Source: Torymus aiolomorphi (Eukaryota > Arthropoda > Insecta > Hymenoptera > Torymidae). Taken from it: a DNA stretch of 64,000 bases. The notes beneath the pieces were generated by a model. The model worked only from the letters and a program-made list of their open reading frames with translations, had not been told where the DNA came from and did not search any database. Shown one piece after another: positions 35,017 to 44,810 of the stretch (positions are counted from its first letter, which is position 1; each line of letters starts with the position of its first letter). A program made the translations under genes and the position numbers. The stretch lies in the NCBI GenBank assembly GCA_036365515.1, contig CM070875.1, positions 105,876,628 to 105,940,627 of the forward strand, given 5' to 3'.

Positions 35017-35057
35017 CCGACGTTTCGGGAGTTTATTTTTCCTCTCCTCTTCAGGGC
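35017..35057 (-). ncRNA. Hammerhead-ribozyme-like motif downstream of PLE coding region
   Basis: Minus strand: GCC, CTGAAGA (35054-35048), GGAG...CTCCC hairpin with an A/T-rich loop, GAAAC (35026-35022), GTC (35021-35019), GG. Stem I is only 2 bp here and stem II 4 bp, the weakest of the set, but position (about 455 bp after the PLE stop codon) and strand match those expected for a PLE hammerhead. Confidence 0.5.
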
Positions 35058-35511
35058 TACAAAAAATTAACAACACGTTTATAGTTGATTATATGTCACA
35101 ATATTTAACAAAGTTTTTCGCGAAGTTATCTAAAATTACTTACCTCGAAACGTAAGTCAAAAATTTCCAAAACGGTATGATATTCAGCGAATCAATGGTT
35201 CGATAATTAATTCGCAAGTCTTTTTATAGTACAGTATCTGATATATGTGTGTATACGTGATATGTAAGTAGAGCCAAGAGGGGATATATAAAGAGGCGTT
35301 AGTTAATACACCAACACACGGAGAGAGGTACCAAGACAGCAAGTATTAGTAAGAAGTCTCTCTAATCACATTAAGGCAGATGTTGACAATAGTGGCTTGC
35401 ATGTGAAGGTATGGCTACTCTTAGATCGCATGTACTCCTAGTATATCCAGCTAGTTACATTCAAAATTCATGCTATCATACGTGTATAACAATATTGTAT
35501 ATCGGAAAACA

Positions 35512-35608
35512 TTATTTTGAACGATTAAAATCAACATTATTTATCAATGATGTGTACTCGGTCGCTAGTTTGCTAATTTTAAATTGTTTATTCATGTAAT
35601 TCTTCTGA
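35512..35608 (-). pseudogene. PLE C-terminal coding fragment
   Basis: Minus-strand frame QKNYMNKQFKISKLATEY ending at TAA 35514-35512. It follows the GIY-YIG segment at 41629-41510 once the Tc5-like element is removed; the LNKQ-like stretch is usual near PLE protein ends. One T is missing from the T-run near 41526 for the two pieces to be in frame. Confidence 0.65.
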
Positions 35609-36876
35609 CCAGGGAAGTACCCGAACTGTCAAATTCAAAAAAGTTCCAAACCCATATTAAAAAGTAGACCTCCATGCGAGATTCATGAAACCATTTTTTT
35701 TATCGGCTGAGAAGCGCTTTATAAGGGTTAAAATCACCCCTAAAGTTTACCCCAAGAAACGTTTTTTTGATATATCTCGGCTTCTACTTAACTTTTTTTA
35801 ACGAAACAAAATGGAAAGAGTTTCTTATTAAAAAGTCAAGAAATCCGTGGTAGTATGAACATTAAGGGTTGCATCCCTTATTTTTTAGAGGGTGAAATTC
35901 TGTTTTTTTAAGAATAATTTTTGTTGTGAGAATTCACAAAATAATTAAAAATAGGTCAAAACATTATTTTTACCAACTACAATAAATAACAGTTGGTGTG
36001 TTTGGGCGTTCTTCGCGAAACAACCCCTTAAGAGGTGGTAAACCACCCCTAACACAAATGAATTAGGTATATTTTTTTGGCAATTATTTTTTTCCTTGAA
36101 ATGGGTTCTTGAAGTCGTTAATCGGAATCCACAGTTAGATCCACAATAAAAATTTGAAAATAGTGAATTCAATATGGCGAAAAATTTTTTAGAAATATTT
36201 AAAATTCCACGAAAAATAGTATGTAGACCCCTAGCGGAAATTATATTATGTAAATAAATGTATAATAATGTAACAATGTTTTGTTATGTTATTCTATTAT
36301 TTATTATTTTTTTATCATACACTTGTTTATCGTACGTTAAACAAGTGTATGATAATGTAGTTGTTTGTAAAAAAGTGTAAGAAAACGTAACAAATTGTAC
36401 TTTTCTACTGGATTTCGGACGCTTTTACATTTTACCACAGTTTATAACATTTTTTAATAATTTCTTACTTTTCCTTACATTTGTCTACGTTTTATTACTT
36501 TTTAATTTGTACTCTTAATTCAAATTTTATAGGCATTCTTACACTTTCGTACACCTTTTTACATTTTATTATATATTTGTACTTTTAATTACATCTTTTT
36601 ACGTTTACATACAAATTTTGATACACATTTTACATCGTATCACATATTTGTACACTTTATTCAAATAGTTCATAATTATACTTTTATAATAATTTATAAT
36701 TGTACTTTTATTTAAATAAAGCTATAAATAAAATATTTTCAAAGATGTAAAGAAAAAATACTAAAACGAAATAAAATGTAAATTATTATGTATTAGAAAT
36801 ATAATTAATATATGTTACAAAATGTAAGTTACTGTATAAAAGTTTAAATTTTTACAAATTCTTACAGATTTTTCTA
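35609..36876. repeat. Left TIR of Tc5-like copy B
   Basis: Collinear inverted match to 39957-41509, including TTAAGAGGTGGTAAACCACC, the hairpin ATACACTTGTTTATCGTACG near 36317 and TACTTTTCTACTGGATTTCGG near 36399. Runs to ACAAATTCTTACAGATTTTT, after which a ~27-bp unit (ATTCTTACAGATTTTTCTAA) is tandemly repeated to about 36945. Confidence 0.88.
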
Positions 36877-36945
36877 ACAAATTAATTCTTACAGATTTTT
36901 CTAACAAATTAATTCTTACAGATTTTTCTAACAAATAGTTCCTTA

Positions 36946-38264
36946 TAATTTCATAAAAATAAGCTACACAAGGAAATATTTAGAAAACGTAAGGAATTGA
37001 AAGAAAATGTAAGAAACTTTATCAACTTGTTAAATATGCCCGAAATCCAGTATCGTATGATTTACATTTTTCGACAATTTATTCCATTTTATAAGTATTT
37101 TCTTATTTTCTTTCATATTTTATAATTTCAGCTAGGAGAGATTTTCATGCTTGTTGAAATTATGATAGGTTTTAATAAGAAAAGTTTATGTATGATTTAT
37201 TAATATAAATTAATATGAACAAAATTTTTAATATAATGATAATTATAGCAATTCATGGTTATGGCGCAATATACAAGATTACGTACACTTGCATTGATAT
37301 GGCTTATCTCCCGATTCCTCCTCTTGTATTCATAAATAAGTGAAACATCGGTCAGTCGAAAACAAATATACGTTACTGAACGTTTTTCTACGCTCGTGTT
37401 AAATTAATATTCAATGTCAACATTATTTTATGGGTATTAATTGAAAATATAAATGTCTGGAGGTACTTGCATCATATTTTTTAATGGCAAGTAAACATTT
37501 TACGAGTACGAAATCCTATTTGAATTGAATGATAACAACAATAATAATAGTCGTAAGTAACCATATAATTAAAATTTCTTTCTTCTACATAATTATTCAA
37601 AATATTTCTAATAGAAAGATATAATAGATATAATGTTGAAAAGTTAAAATAAATGCAGCATTTTTAAATATAAAACTCGTCAAAATATACAATAAATTTT
37701 GAACAAATGGCCGAAGTTAAGAAAGTCAAATTCAGTAAAAATCTATTATAGAATCTTTATTGTACCAATTGTAAATATTTTGATAGTGAAACTTTACTCT
37801 TAATACATGCATTGAATTATTTTATGATAGTAAAAATTATGTTCTGATTTTAATTTTTAGAATTACTGTTACATTACTGTTATTCTAATATATAAAATAT
37901 GACATACTGACGATTTAATCATTTAAGTTAAGTGTAAAAAAATATTCATACGAGTGAATAGAAGTAGTACTTTATTTATAATAATAACGTTTAGCAACTA
38001 TTTAATGCTAATAAAATAGTGTATCTTGTAGACAAAACATTAACAAACAATAACGAATTCCCATGCACTTACAAAGGAATTTAGTAAAATGTTTTCCTCA
38101 AAAGTTTTGGATGTCTGAATACTTTTTACACTTACTGTACATTCATACTATTGTATATTCCTATACTGTTATGGCTATAAAAAGGCTATAATAACTAAAA
38201 CTTTTACAGGTTTACACTGCGACTCAACGTATCTAAAAGAAGAAAGAAAATATTTTCCATAAAT
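36946..38264. other. Non-coding spacer inside Tc5-like copy B
   Basis: AT-rich with no ORF of note. A pyrimidine-AG (CTTTTACAG near 38203-38211) ahead of the transposase start could be a 3' splice site. Confidence 0.45.
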
Positions 38265-39831
38265 ATGAATTTGGTAAATGCGATGAATGTTTTATTTATT
38301 TTAAACAGTATGTTTCAAGATCAAGAAAAGAAATTACCTGTTAATGACGCTGAAAGAAATGTTGCTAATATAGTGTATAATATTATAATATCAAGTATAA
38401 ATGATCGTAGTATTTACATAGAAACGGAAGAATTTCTATATTATGATGATACCTACGAACCTTACGATGACATACCTGCAGATGATTTACATGAAGATAT
38501 CGATGCAGAAGATATGATAACACCCGAAACTGAAAATCAATGTAGGACCGAATCAGAGAGTATTAATTTTGACTACAAAAAGCAAGCTGTGGAGTATTGG
38601 TTAAGTAGTAAAAACAAGTTAAAATTTGAAGCAGTCCAAAATCGATTCAAAAAATTTAAAACAGCACGTCAGCTGTATAGATGGAGAGATCAGGTGGCAA
38701 TAGGAGGAAGTAGGATCGATAAATTGAAAAAAATTGAGGAATATTGTTTACAAAAATTTAACGTAGCCAGATCGAATAGAATACCCATTCATGACATTGA
38801 TGTAAGACGTATGGCAAAAGGAAAAGCATTAGAGTTAAACTTCAATGAATTTAAAGCTTCTAGACACTGGTTAAATGAATTTAAACGGCGATTTAATATC
38901 GTTTCTCGAAAAATAACAAAAATTATTACTAAAAAATCTATAGATGATTCAGAAGAATGGTCAGCACAAAAACAGGAATTTCGCAATAGAGTAAAAAATG
39001 CCATCATAAAATATGATGCAAAACGTGTTTATAACTCCGACCAAAGTGGTTTTAATTACGAAATACACAGTGGTCGAACCCTCAATCTTAGAGGAGATAA
39101 AAGTGTAGAGAGTATAGTGCAATCAGTGCATTCGACAACTCATTCTTATACTATCCAACCTACTGTATCTGCTGAAGGAAAACTTCTATCACCCTTCTTT
39201 TTAGTCATGCAAGAACCAAAGGGAGAGTTTGGTACTGTAGTCAGAAAAAATTTATTTGCAGCAGAAAATGTTTATGTAATGGCATCGAAATCAGGTAAAT
39301 TGACTAAAGAACATGTTGAAACTTGGGCGCAAGATGTATATTTTCCATCAACTACCATAACAAGTACCCTATTGCTTGATTCATGGCGAGGTCACTGCCT
39401 AGATATAATTTATAAAGTAAAACCGGAACATAAAACCTGAACGATTCTACAAATTCCACAAAGAACAACAAGTGAACTTCAACCGCTTCATATTTACGGT
39501 TTTCGAATGTGGAAGAACTTCGTTCGAACGTTTTCGGATATGATATTTCTAACAAATGAGGATCTCAACTTACACGATAGAAATAATATAATCAAAATGC
39601 ATTCATTAGTACGTAATCAATTATCAAGTCCCAGGTTTCAAAATTTATTTAAATATGCTTGGTACGCCGCCGGTTACATTGATGAAAGGCCAGAAAAAAT
39701 TCAATTCTAATTTTATTACATGCGATATTTGTGGTAAACGAGCGATTATAACATGTTCATGGTGCAAAAAATCGCTATGTTTACAACATTTTTTTCATGA
39801 ATATCATTATTGTAAAACATATAATCCATGA
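38265..39831 (+). pseudogene. Tc5-like DDE transposase, copy B, nearly intact but broken
   Basis: Open from ATG 38265 to TGA 39438-39440 (391 codons). Acidic N-terminal ~100 residues; helix-turn-helix-like region (FDYKKQAVEYW to VAIGGSRIDKL, about residues 103-150); CENP-B-like second DNA-binding part (FKASRHWLNEFKRRF); first catalytic Asp in YNSDQSGFN (about 39035); second in LLLDSWRGH (about 39378). The TGA is in frame and the protein continues to TAA 39708. The third catalytic position reads QPLHIYGFRMW, His replacing the Asp kept in copy A. A one-base shift near 39705 gives the Cys-rich Tc5 C-terminal domain (CDICGKRAIITCSWCKK, then HYC), ending at TGA 39829-39831. So there is one stop, one frameshift and one lost catalytic residue. 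Confidence 0.87.
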
Positions 39832-40764
39832 TCGTCAGAATAATTAGCTAGCTTGCCGTCTGCTGTTGGCTGACCCGTAGGATTTAAAATTGGTCGTTGT
39901 GCTGCTTAGAAATTGGTAGAATTGTATAAGAATTTGTATTAAAAGATAATAAATTGTAAAAATCTGTAAGAATTTGTAAAAATTTAAACTTTTATACAGT
40001 AACTTACATTTTGTAACATATATTAATTATATTTCTAATACATAATAATTTACATTTTATTACGTTTTAGTATTTTTTCTTTACATCTTTGAAAATATTT
40101 TATTTATAGCTTTATTTAAATAAAAGTACAATTATAAATTCTTATAAAAGTATAATTATGAACTATTTGAAAAAAGTGTACAAATATGTGATACGATGTA
40201 AAATGTGTATCAAAATTTGTATATAAACGTAAAAAGATGTAATTAAAAGTACAAATATATAATAAAATGTAAAAGGATGTACGAAAGTGTAAGAATGCCT
40301 ATAAAATTTGAATTAAGAGTACAAATTAAAAAGTAATAAAACGTAGACAAATGTAAGGAAAAGTAAGAAATTATTAAAAAATGGTATAAACTGTGGTAAA
40401 ATGTAAGAGCGTCCGAAATCCAGTAGAAAAGTACAATTTGTTACGTTTTCTTACACTTTTTTACCAACAACTACATTATCATACGCTTGTTTATCGTACG
40501 ATAAACAAGTGTATGATAAAAAAATAATAAATAATAGAATAACATAACTAAACATTGTTACATTATTATACACTTATTTACATAATATAATTTCCGCTAG
40601 GGGGTCTACATACTATTTTTCGTGGAATTTAAAATATTTCTAAAAAATTTTTCGCCATATTGAATTCACTATTTTCAAATTTTTATTGTGGATCTAACTG
40701 TGGATTCCGATTAACGACTTCAAGAACCCATTTTAAGGAAAAAAATAATTGCCAAAAAAATATA

Positions 40765-41041
40765 TATATTCAGTCCCTGAGGAGGAGCCGGAGCGGGCTC
40801 GAAACGTTGGACAAGGTGGTGGTGGTGGGGGGCAGTCAGATTGTCCTTTGCTAACAAAGTTTTTTCTAGGTTTTAATTAAGTTTTTATTTCAGATTCTGC
40901 GGGGGTGATTATAAACAAGGGCAATCTGACTGCCATAAATATGAATTATTTTAATTTAATTTGTAAGACTGTAAGACCGATGGAAAAATTCTTATCAGTT
41001 GATAGTAAATTGCAGTCGACATAAGTAATATTTTTAAAGAT
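40765..41041 (+). mobile_element. 277-bp hammerhead-carrying insertion in the right TIR
   Basis: The left TIR lacks this segment, so the empty site is known. Flanks are CAAAAAAATATA at 40753-40764 and 41042-41053, a 12-bp duplication. It starts TATATTCAGTCC, has a hammerhead-like motif within its first 50 bp, and a 16-bp inverted pair GGCAGTCAGATTGTCC (40831) / GGGCAATCTGACTGCC (40919). No coding capacity. Probably a non-autonomous element mobilised by a PLE. Confidence 0.75.
40773..40812 (+). ncRNA. Hammerhead-ribozyme-like motif
   Basis: GTCC (40773-40776) pairs with GGAC (40809-40812) as stem I. Core CTGAGGA 40777-40783; unpaired G 40784; GAGCC (40785-40789) pairs with GGCTC (40796-40800) over a 6-base loop; GAAAC 40801-40805; GTT 40806-40808 as the NUH cleavage triplet. 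Both stems differ in sequence from the other copies yet remain paired. Confidence 0.58.
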
Positions 41042-41509
41042 CAAAAAAATATACCTAATTCATTTGTGTTAAGGGTGGTTTACCACCTCTTAAGGGGTTG
41101 TTTCGCGAAGAATGCCCAAAAACACCAACTGTTATTTATTGTAGTTGGTAAAAATAATGTTTTGACCTATTTTTAATTATTTTATGAATTCTCACAACAA
41201 AAATTATTCTTAAAAAAACACAATTTCACCCTCTAAAAAATAAGGGATGCAACCCTTAATGTTCATACTACCACGGATTTCTTGACTTTTTAATAAGAAA
41301 CTCTTCCCATTTTGTTTCGTTAAAAAAGTTAATTAGAAGCCGAGATATATCAAAAAAACGTTTCTTGGGGGTAAACTTTAGGGGTGATTTTAACCCTTAT
41401 AAAGCGCTTCTCAGCCGATAAAAATGGTTTCGTGAATCTCGCATGAAGGTCTACTTTTTAATATGGGTTTGGAATTTTTTTGAATTTGACAGTTCGGGTA
41501 CTTTCCTTG

Positions 41510-41629
41510 TGAGTGTGTATAAAAAAGCTTCTGAAAAAAGTCTTTTTCCTCTATTGCATTCAGTATCCAGTATTTTTATGTTAGAAAAATCAATATTGTG
41601 GTTGTTGTCTATTTTATGAGTGTATAATA
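41510..41629 (-). pseudogene. PLE GIY-YIG endonuclease, C-terminal half
   Basis: Minus-strand frame THKIDNNHNIDFSNIKILD followed by RGKRLFSEAF. This is the typical second half of a PLE GIY-YIG domain and continues from the first half ending at 41994 across a hairpin insertion. It runs into the Tc5-like right end at 41509. Confidence 0.75.
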
Positions 41630-41993
41630 GTATATTGTGCACCAAGGGAATAAAGTGGGATGTGTGCTCCCTGCGCGAGAGTTGTCGCCTGAGCGAAGCG
41701 GGGACGACAAACGCGCAGGTTCGCAGAACCCACTATATTCACGAGTGCAATATACGACTTTTTAACACAACTATCATACAGTTCGTACTCGTTTCCCGCT
41801 TGAAAAGGGAAAAAGGCATATTGATTCCCTAACCTCACTCTCGTTTCCAGCGCAACGCACTGTTTGTGCCCTCGCCTTCGGCTCGGGCACAAACAGTGCG
41901 TTGCTCTGGGGACTAGAGTGGGGGTAGGGAATGAACTTAGCACTTTTTTCCCACTTCAACGGGAATAAAGTACGAACTTTATGATGGGGTGTG
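41630..41993. mobile_element. Double-hairpin insertion inside the PLE GIY-YIG domain
   Basis: Two adjoining inverted repeats: about 41629-41662 pairs with 41732-41760, and 41757-41815 pairs with 41950-42003. The centre of the second is a very stable hairpin, CAACGCACTGTTTGTGCC / GGCACAAACAGTGCGTTG, at about 41853-41904. GC-rich GAGCGAAGCG-type words. No ORF of its own. Exact limits and target duplication are not resolved. Confidence 0.6.
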
Positions 41994-43948
41994 TTAAAAA
42001 GAAGATTTAATATCTTTTATATTATATTTTCGTGTGTGTTCTTTTATACGAACATCCAAACGTCTACATGTTTGTCCAATATAAGAAGCATCACAATTTT
42101 TACAATTAATTTTATAAACAACGTTTACATTATCACAGATTTCTGTTTTGTCCTTCCCTAGTTTAATTATTTTATTTAATTTGTTTTTTGTGCTATAAAT
42201 TACATTGGTATTCTGTTTTTTAGAAAAATAATTAATGAAATTCTCTAATTCTTTGACGTAGTGTAGAGCAATAAAAGACCTTTTGTTATTGTTTTTTTGT
42301 ATATTATGTGTGTTATATAATTTTTTTAGACTTTTTTTAATATATACTTCTATTACATTATGTGGATAATTATTTTGTAATAATAGATCTTTAATGTATG
42401 TTATATTTTTCTTATGGAAATAAGTATGTGATAGTTTTACTACTCTATCTACTAAACTATAAATGATGGCTATTTTGTTACAGTGTGGGTGTTGTGAACG
42501 GTAGTTTAAAGAACGTCCAGAGAAAGTTTGTTTTTGGTACCAATCTGTGATAATGTAATCTTGTTCATTTACAATTATTTTTATGTCTAAAAAGCTGATA
42601 CAATTATTATGTGGTAGTTTAATTGTGAACTGTAAATTTTTGTCGTATGAATTAAACATATTTATACTGGTATTGATCATATTTTTCGGTATACAAATTA
42701 AATTGTCATCCACGTAGCGGAAATAAAACAATGGTTTAAAATTAAGTTTTTTAATCGATTTGACCTCTAAATCCTCCATAACAATGTCAGCTAAAATAGG
42801 ACTAATAGGATTTCCCATCGCTGAGCCTAAAATTTGTTGGTAGAATTTTCCATTGAATTGGAAAAAATTATTGTTTAAAATAAACTTTATAACATTTATA
42901 AATTCTGTACAACTCAAATTTATTTTGTTATATGAGACGTTTCACGTCAGCTCTCCAGGCGCGGCGCGCGAGCGCGAAATCATGCTGTTTTCAGCTTGTG
43001 TTTGAAGGGCTAAGATATATCTAAAAAAAATAATCCCCAAGTGATTTCGATGTATTTTTTCCTCAGCTTTCCGATGGTGCTATTAGTTTCTCAAAATTTT
43101 TCAATTCTAACCTCAAAAAAACATAAAACGTGTTATATCTCAAAAACTATATTTTTAATATTTTTTTTGACCTGCTAGATCGAAAGAGGAGGAAATTTTA
43201 CATGGATATAGCCTTTTTCTACATAGGGGTTTTTGGATTTTTTCGAGATATTATTCAAGAAATACTTAGAATTGAAAAATTTTGAGAAACTAATAGCACC
43301 ATCGGAAAGCTGAGGAAAAAATACATCGAAATCACTTGGGGATTATGTTTTTTAGATACATCTTAGCCCTTCAAACACAAGCTGAAAACAGCATGATTTC
43401 GCGCTCGCCCGCCGCGCCTGGAGAGCTGACGTGAAACGCCTCATATATCTGCGTCCATCTTTTTCTATAGCTTTAAGAACTAAATATTCAGGGATGTTAG
43501 TAAACAAACTTACCACATCCGAACTAATTATTTCTAGATCTGGCGGGATTTTGATGTTGTCAATTTTGTCTTTTAATTTCAAACTATTATCTACATGTGA
43601 ACTAGGAGTTTTTAAGTTGCTTGTTAAAAATTGTGTGAAAAATTTTGAAATATTGTAAACAGGAGAGTTTATTGCAGAGATTATTGGTCCAATCGGAAAA
43701 CCATTTTTATGTATTTTAATTAATCCATATGCTTTTGAAACATTACATTTTTGTAAAATTGGGTCAAACGTTTTCCCAAAACCAGAGAAATCACTTTTGT
43801 TTAACGCTTTGACTAATTCATTTGTTCTCCTTTCTAAACCAGATAGAGGATTTTTTGATATTTCATTATAGTATTTCGACCCCTGGGTGGAAGAAAGGGC
43901 TATCTCGCAAGCCGTTTCAATAAGGGGGTAACTCGAAAACTGCTTCAA
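41994..43948 (-). pseudogene. PLE reverse transcriptase plus start of GIY-YIG, interrupted by a MITE
   Basis: Minus strand. N-terminal part (43948-43447): YGLIKIHKNGFPIGPIIS and SSDVVSLFTNIP, typical early RT motifs. After the MITE (43445-42931): GSAMGNPISPILADIVMEDL, the catalytic YVDD in FRYVDDNLICIP (about 42723-42700), SFLDIKI, and at the C-end VVYKINCKNCDASYIGQT, a Cys-preceded GIY-YIG motif with the catalytic R in CRRLDVRIKEH. PLEs use this endonuclease for target-primed insertion. One A is missing from an A-run next to the MITE, so even without the MITE the frame is broken. The upstream region is replaced by a minisatellite. Confidence 0.9.
42931..43445. mobile_element. 515-bp MITE, TA-flanked, in the PLE RT gene
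   Basis: TIRs begin TATGAGACGTTTCACGTCAG and end with its near complement, CTGACGTGAAACGCCTCATA, over ~200 bp, with GC-rich subterminal GGCGCGGCGCGCGAGC. TA on both sides (42929-42930, 43446-43447). Interior AT-rich with no transposase. TA duplication suggests Tc1/mariner-type mobilisation. Confidence 0.85.
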
Positions 43949-44075
43949 GAACGGGCTATCTCGGAAGCCGTTTCGAGAAGAGGCTATCTCGGAAGCCGCT
44001 TCAAGAACAGGCTATCTCGGAAGCCGTTTCGAGAAGGGGCTATTCTCGCGAGCCGATTCAAAAAGGGGCTAACTC
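43898..44075. repeat. 28-bp minisatellite at the PLE 5' break
   Basis: Units of GGCTATCTCGGAAGCCGTTT followed by CGAGAAGA repeat about six times, alternating GTTTCGAGAAG and GCTTCAAGAAC variants. Confidence 0.85.
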
Positions 44076-44730
44076 AAATTTAATTTTTTTTTCTTAAAAT
44101 TTTGTAGTGGCAGCTCTACACGATTTTGAAATGTTTCCTAGGAAAAATACGCGGCGCAAAATTCTGAAAAAAATCAGAATTACTTATCTAACACTGTTTT
44201 TGACTATGCATGATAATATTGTTTTCGTCAGGTCAAAAAACAAAAAAAGTGTCAGGCATATAGCTATATATATTCAAAGAAAAAATCTCATTACTCTTTG
44301 ATTAGCTAGACCACCAAATAAATACATGAGCCCTTGGCACACGTAGTATAATGTTTGAATGGTTTACGCTCGCGCGACGCGCCCTGGGGGAGTTGAAATG
44401 AAACGCTGCATATACATATTGACACTGTTGGTGATTTGAAAAAGGTTGTGATTCAGGTAGAATATAAACATAATCAAAGGGAGATGCTTGGGCATAGACG
44501 TAGCATTGTACAGAATCGACCGATTTTAACAATTCACATCTGAAATTAAAGCTTCTATTCTTCAACTTTAATTGCTTTTTTGTGGAATTTTGTTTGGCCT
44601 CTTCAATAACTTGCTATTGGTTAATCATCAATAACAACTTTTCGTCTATTTTTCCCATGTTAAATTTCCATAAAAAAATTAAATTTAGCTTCGAATTGTA
44701 GTTAGGAGCAATTTTGTATGAATTTCTACA
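44076..44730. other. Intergenic, with a partial GC-ended MITE at about 44328-44414
   Basis: ACGCTCGCGCGACGCGCC then GAAATGAAACGCTGCATATA at 44366-44414 is one end of the GC-ended TA MITE family. The remainder is AT-rich with no gene. Confidence 0.5.
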
Positions 44731-44772
44731 CACACACACACACACCCACACACACACACACGCACGCATTCA

Positions 44773-44804
<32 letters not shown>

Positions 44805-44806
44805 CA
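44731..44806. repeat. (CA)n/(CACG)n microsatellite
   Basis: About 75 bp of CACACA and CGCACGCA units directly abutting the next inverted repeat. Confidence 0.93.
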
Positions 44807-44810
44807 TATA

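Larger units (their letters stand above)
35609..41509 (+). mobile_element. Tc5-like DNA transposon, copy B, with ~1.27-kb TIRs
   Basis: 5901 bp. Ends CCAGGGAAGTACCCG (left) and inverse of CAAGGAAAGTACCCG (right). Flanked by TGA at 35606-35608 and 41510-41512, fitting the TNA target preference of Tc5. It sits inside PLE coding sequence. A central transposase gene (38265-39831) is flanked by AT-rich spacers. The right TIR carries a separate 277-bp insertion; without it and its 12-bp duplication the arms are about 1268 and 1264 bp. Confidence 0.9.
39957..41509. repeat. Right TIR of Tc5-like copy B
   Basis: Inverted match to 35609-36876, interrupted at 40765-41041 by a short insertion. The ORFs in it (for example at 40660) are not genes. 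Confidence 0.88.
34960..43948 (-). mobile_element. Penelope-like element, 5'-truncated, split by three insertions
   Basis: Reading on the minus strand: RT N-terminal part (43948-43447), a TA-flanked MITE (43445-42931), RT core and start of the GIY-YIG domain (42930-41994), a hairpin insertion (41993-41630), the rest of GIY-YIG (41629-41510), Tc5-like copy B (41509-35609), the last ~32 codons (35608-35512), then a non-coding 3' region with a hammerhead-like motif (35057-35017). The parts join collinearly when insertions are removed, apart from two one-base losses in homopolymers. The 5' end is missing, the usual state of PLEs. The left limit near 34960 is approximate. Confidence 0.85.

Noticed and set aside
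35411..35599. 62-codon plus-strand ORF
   Set aside because: It is the shadow of the PLE C-terminal frame on the other strand.
38789..39007. Minus-strand ORF inside the Tc5-like transposase
   Set aside because: Shadow of the plus-strand transposase, which has clear DDE motifs.
43898..44075. CRISPR-like short regular repeats
   Set aside because: 28-bp units are contiguous without unique spacers and the setting is eukaryotic; it is a minisatellite.
44733..44806. Telomere-like repeat
   Set aside because: The units are CA and CACG, not TTAGG or a known telomeric unit.
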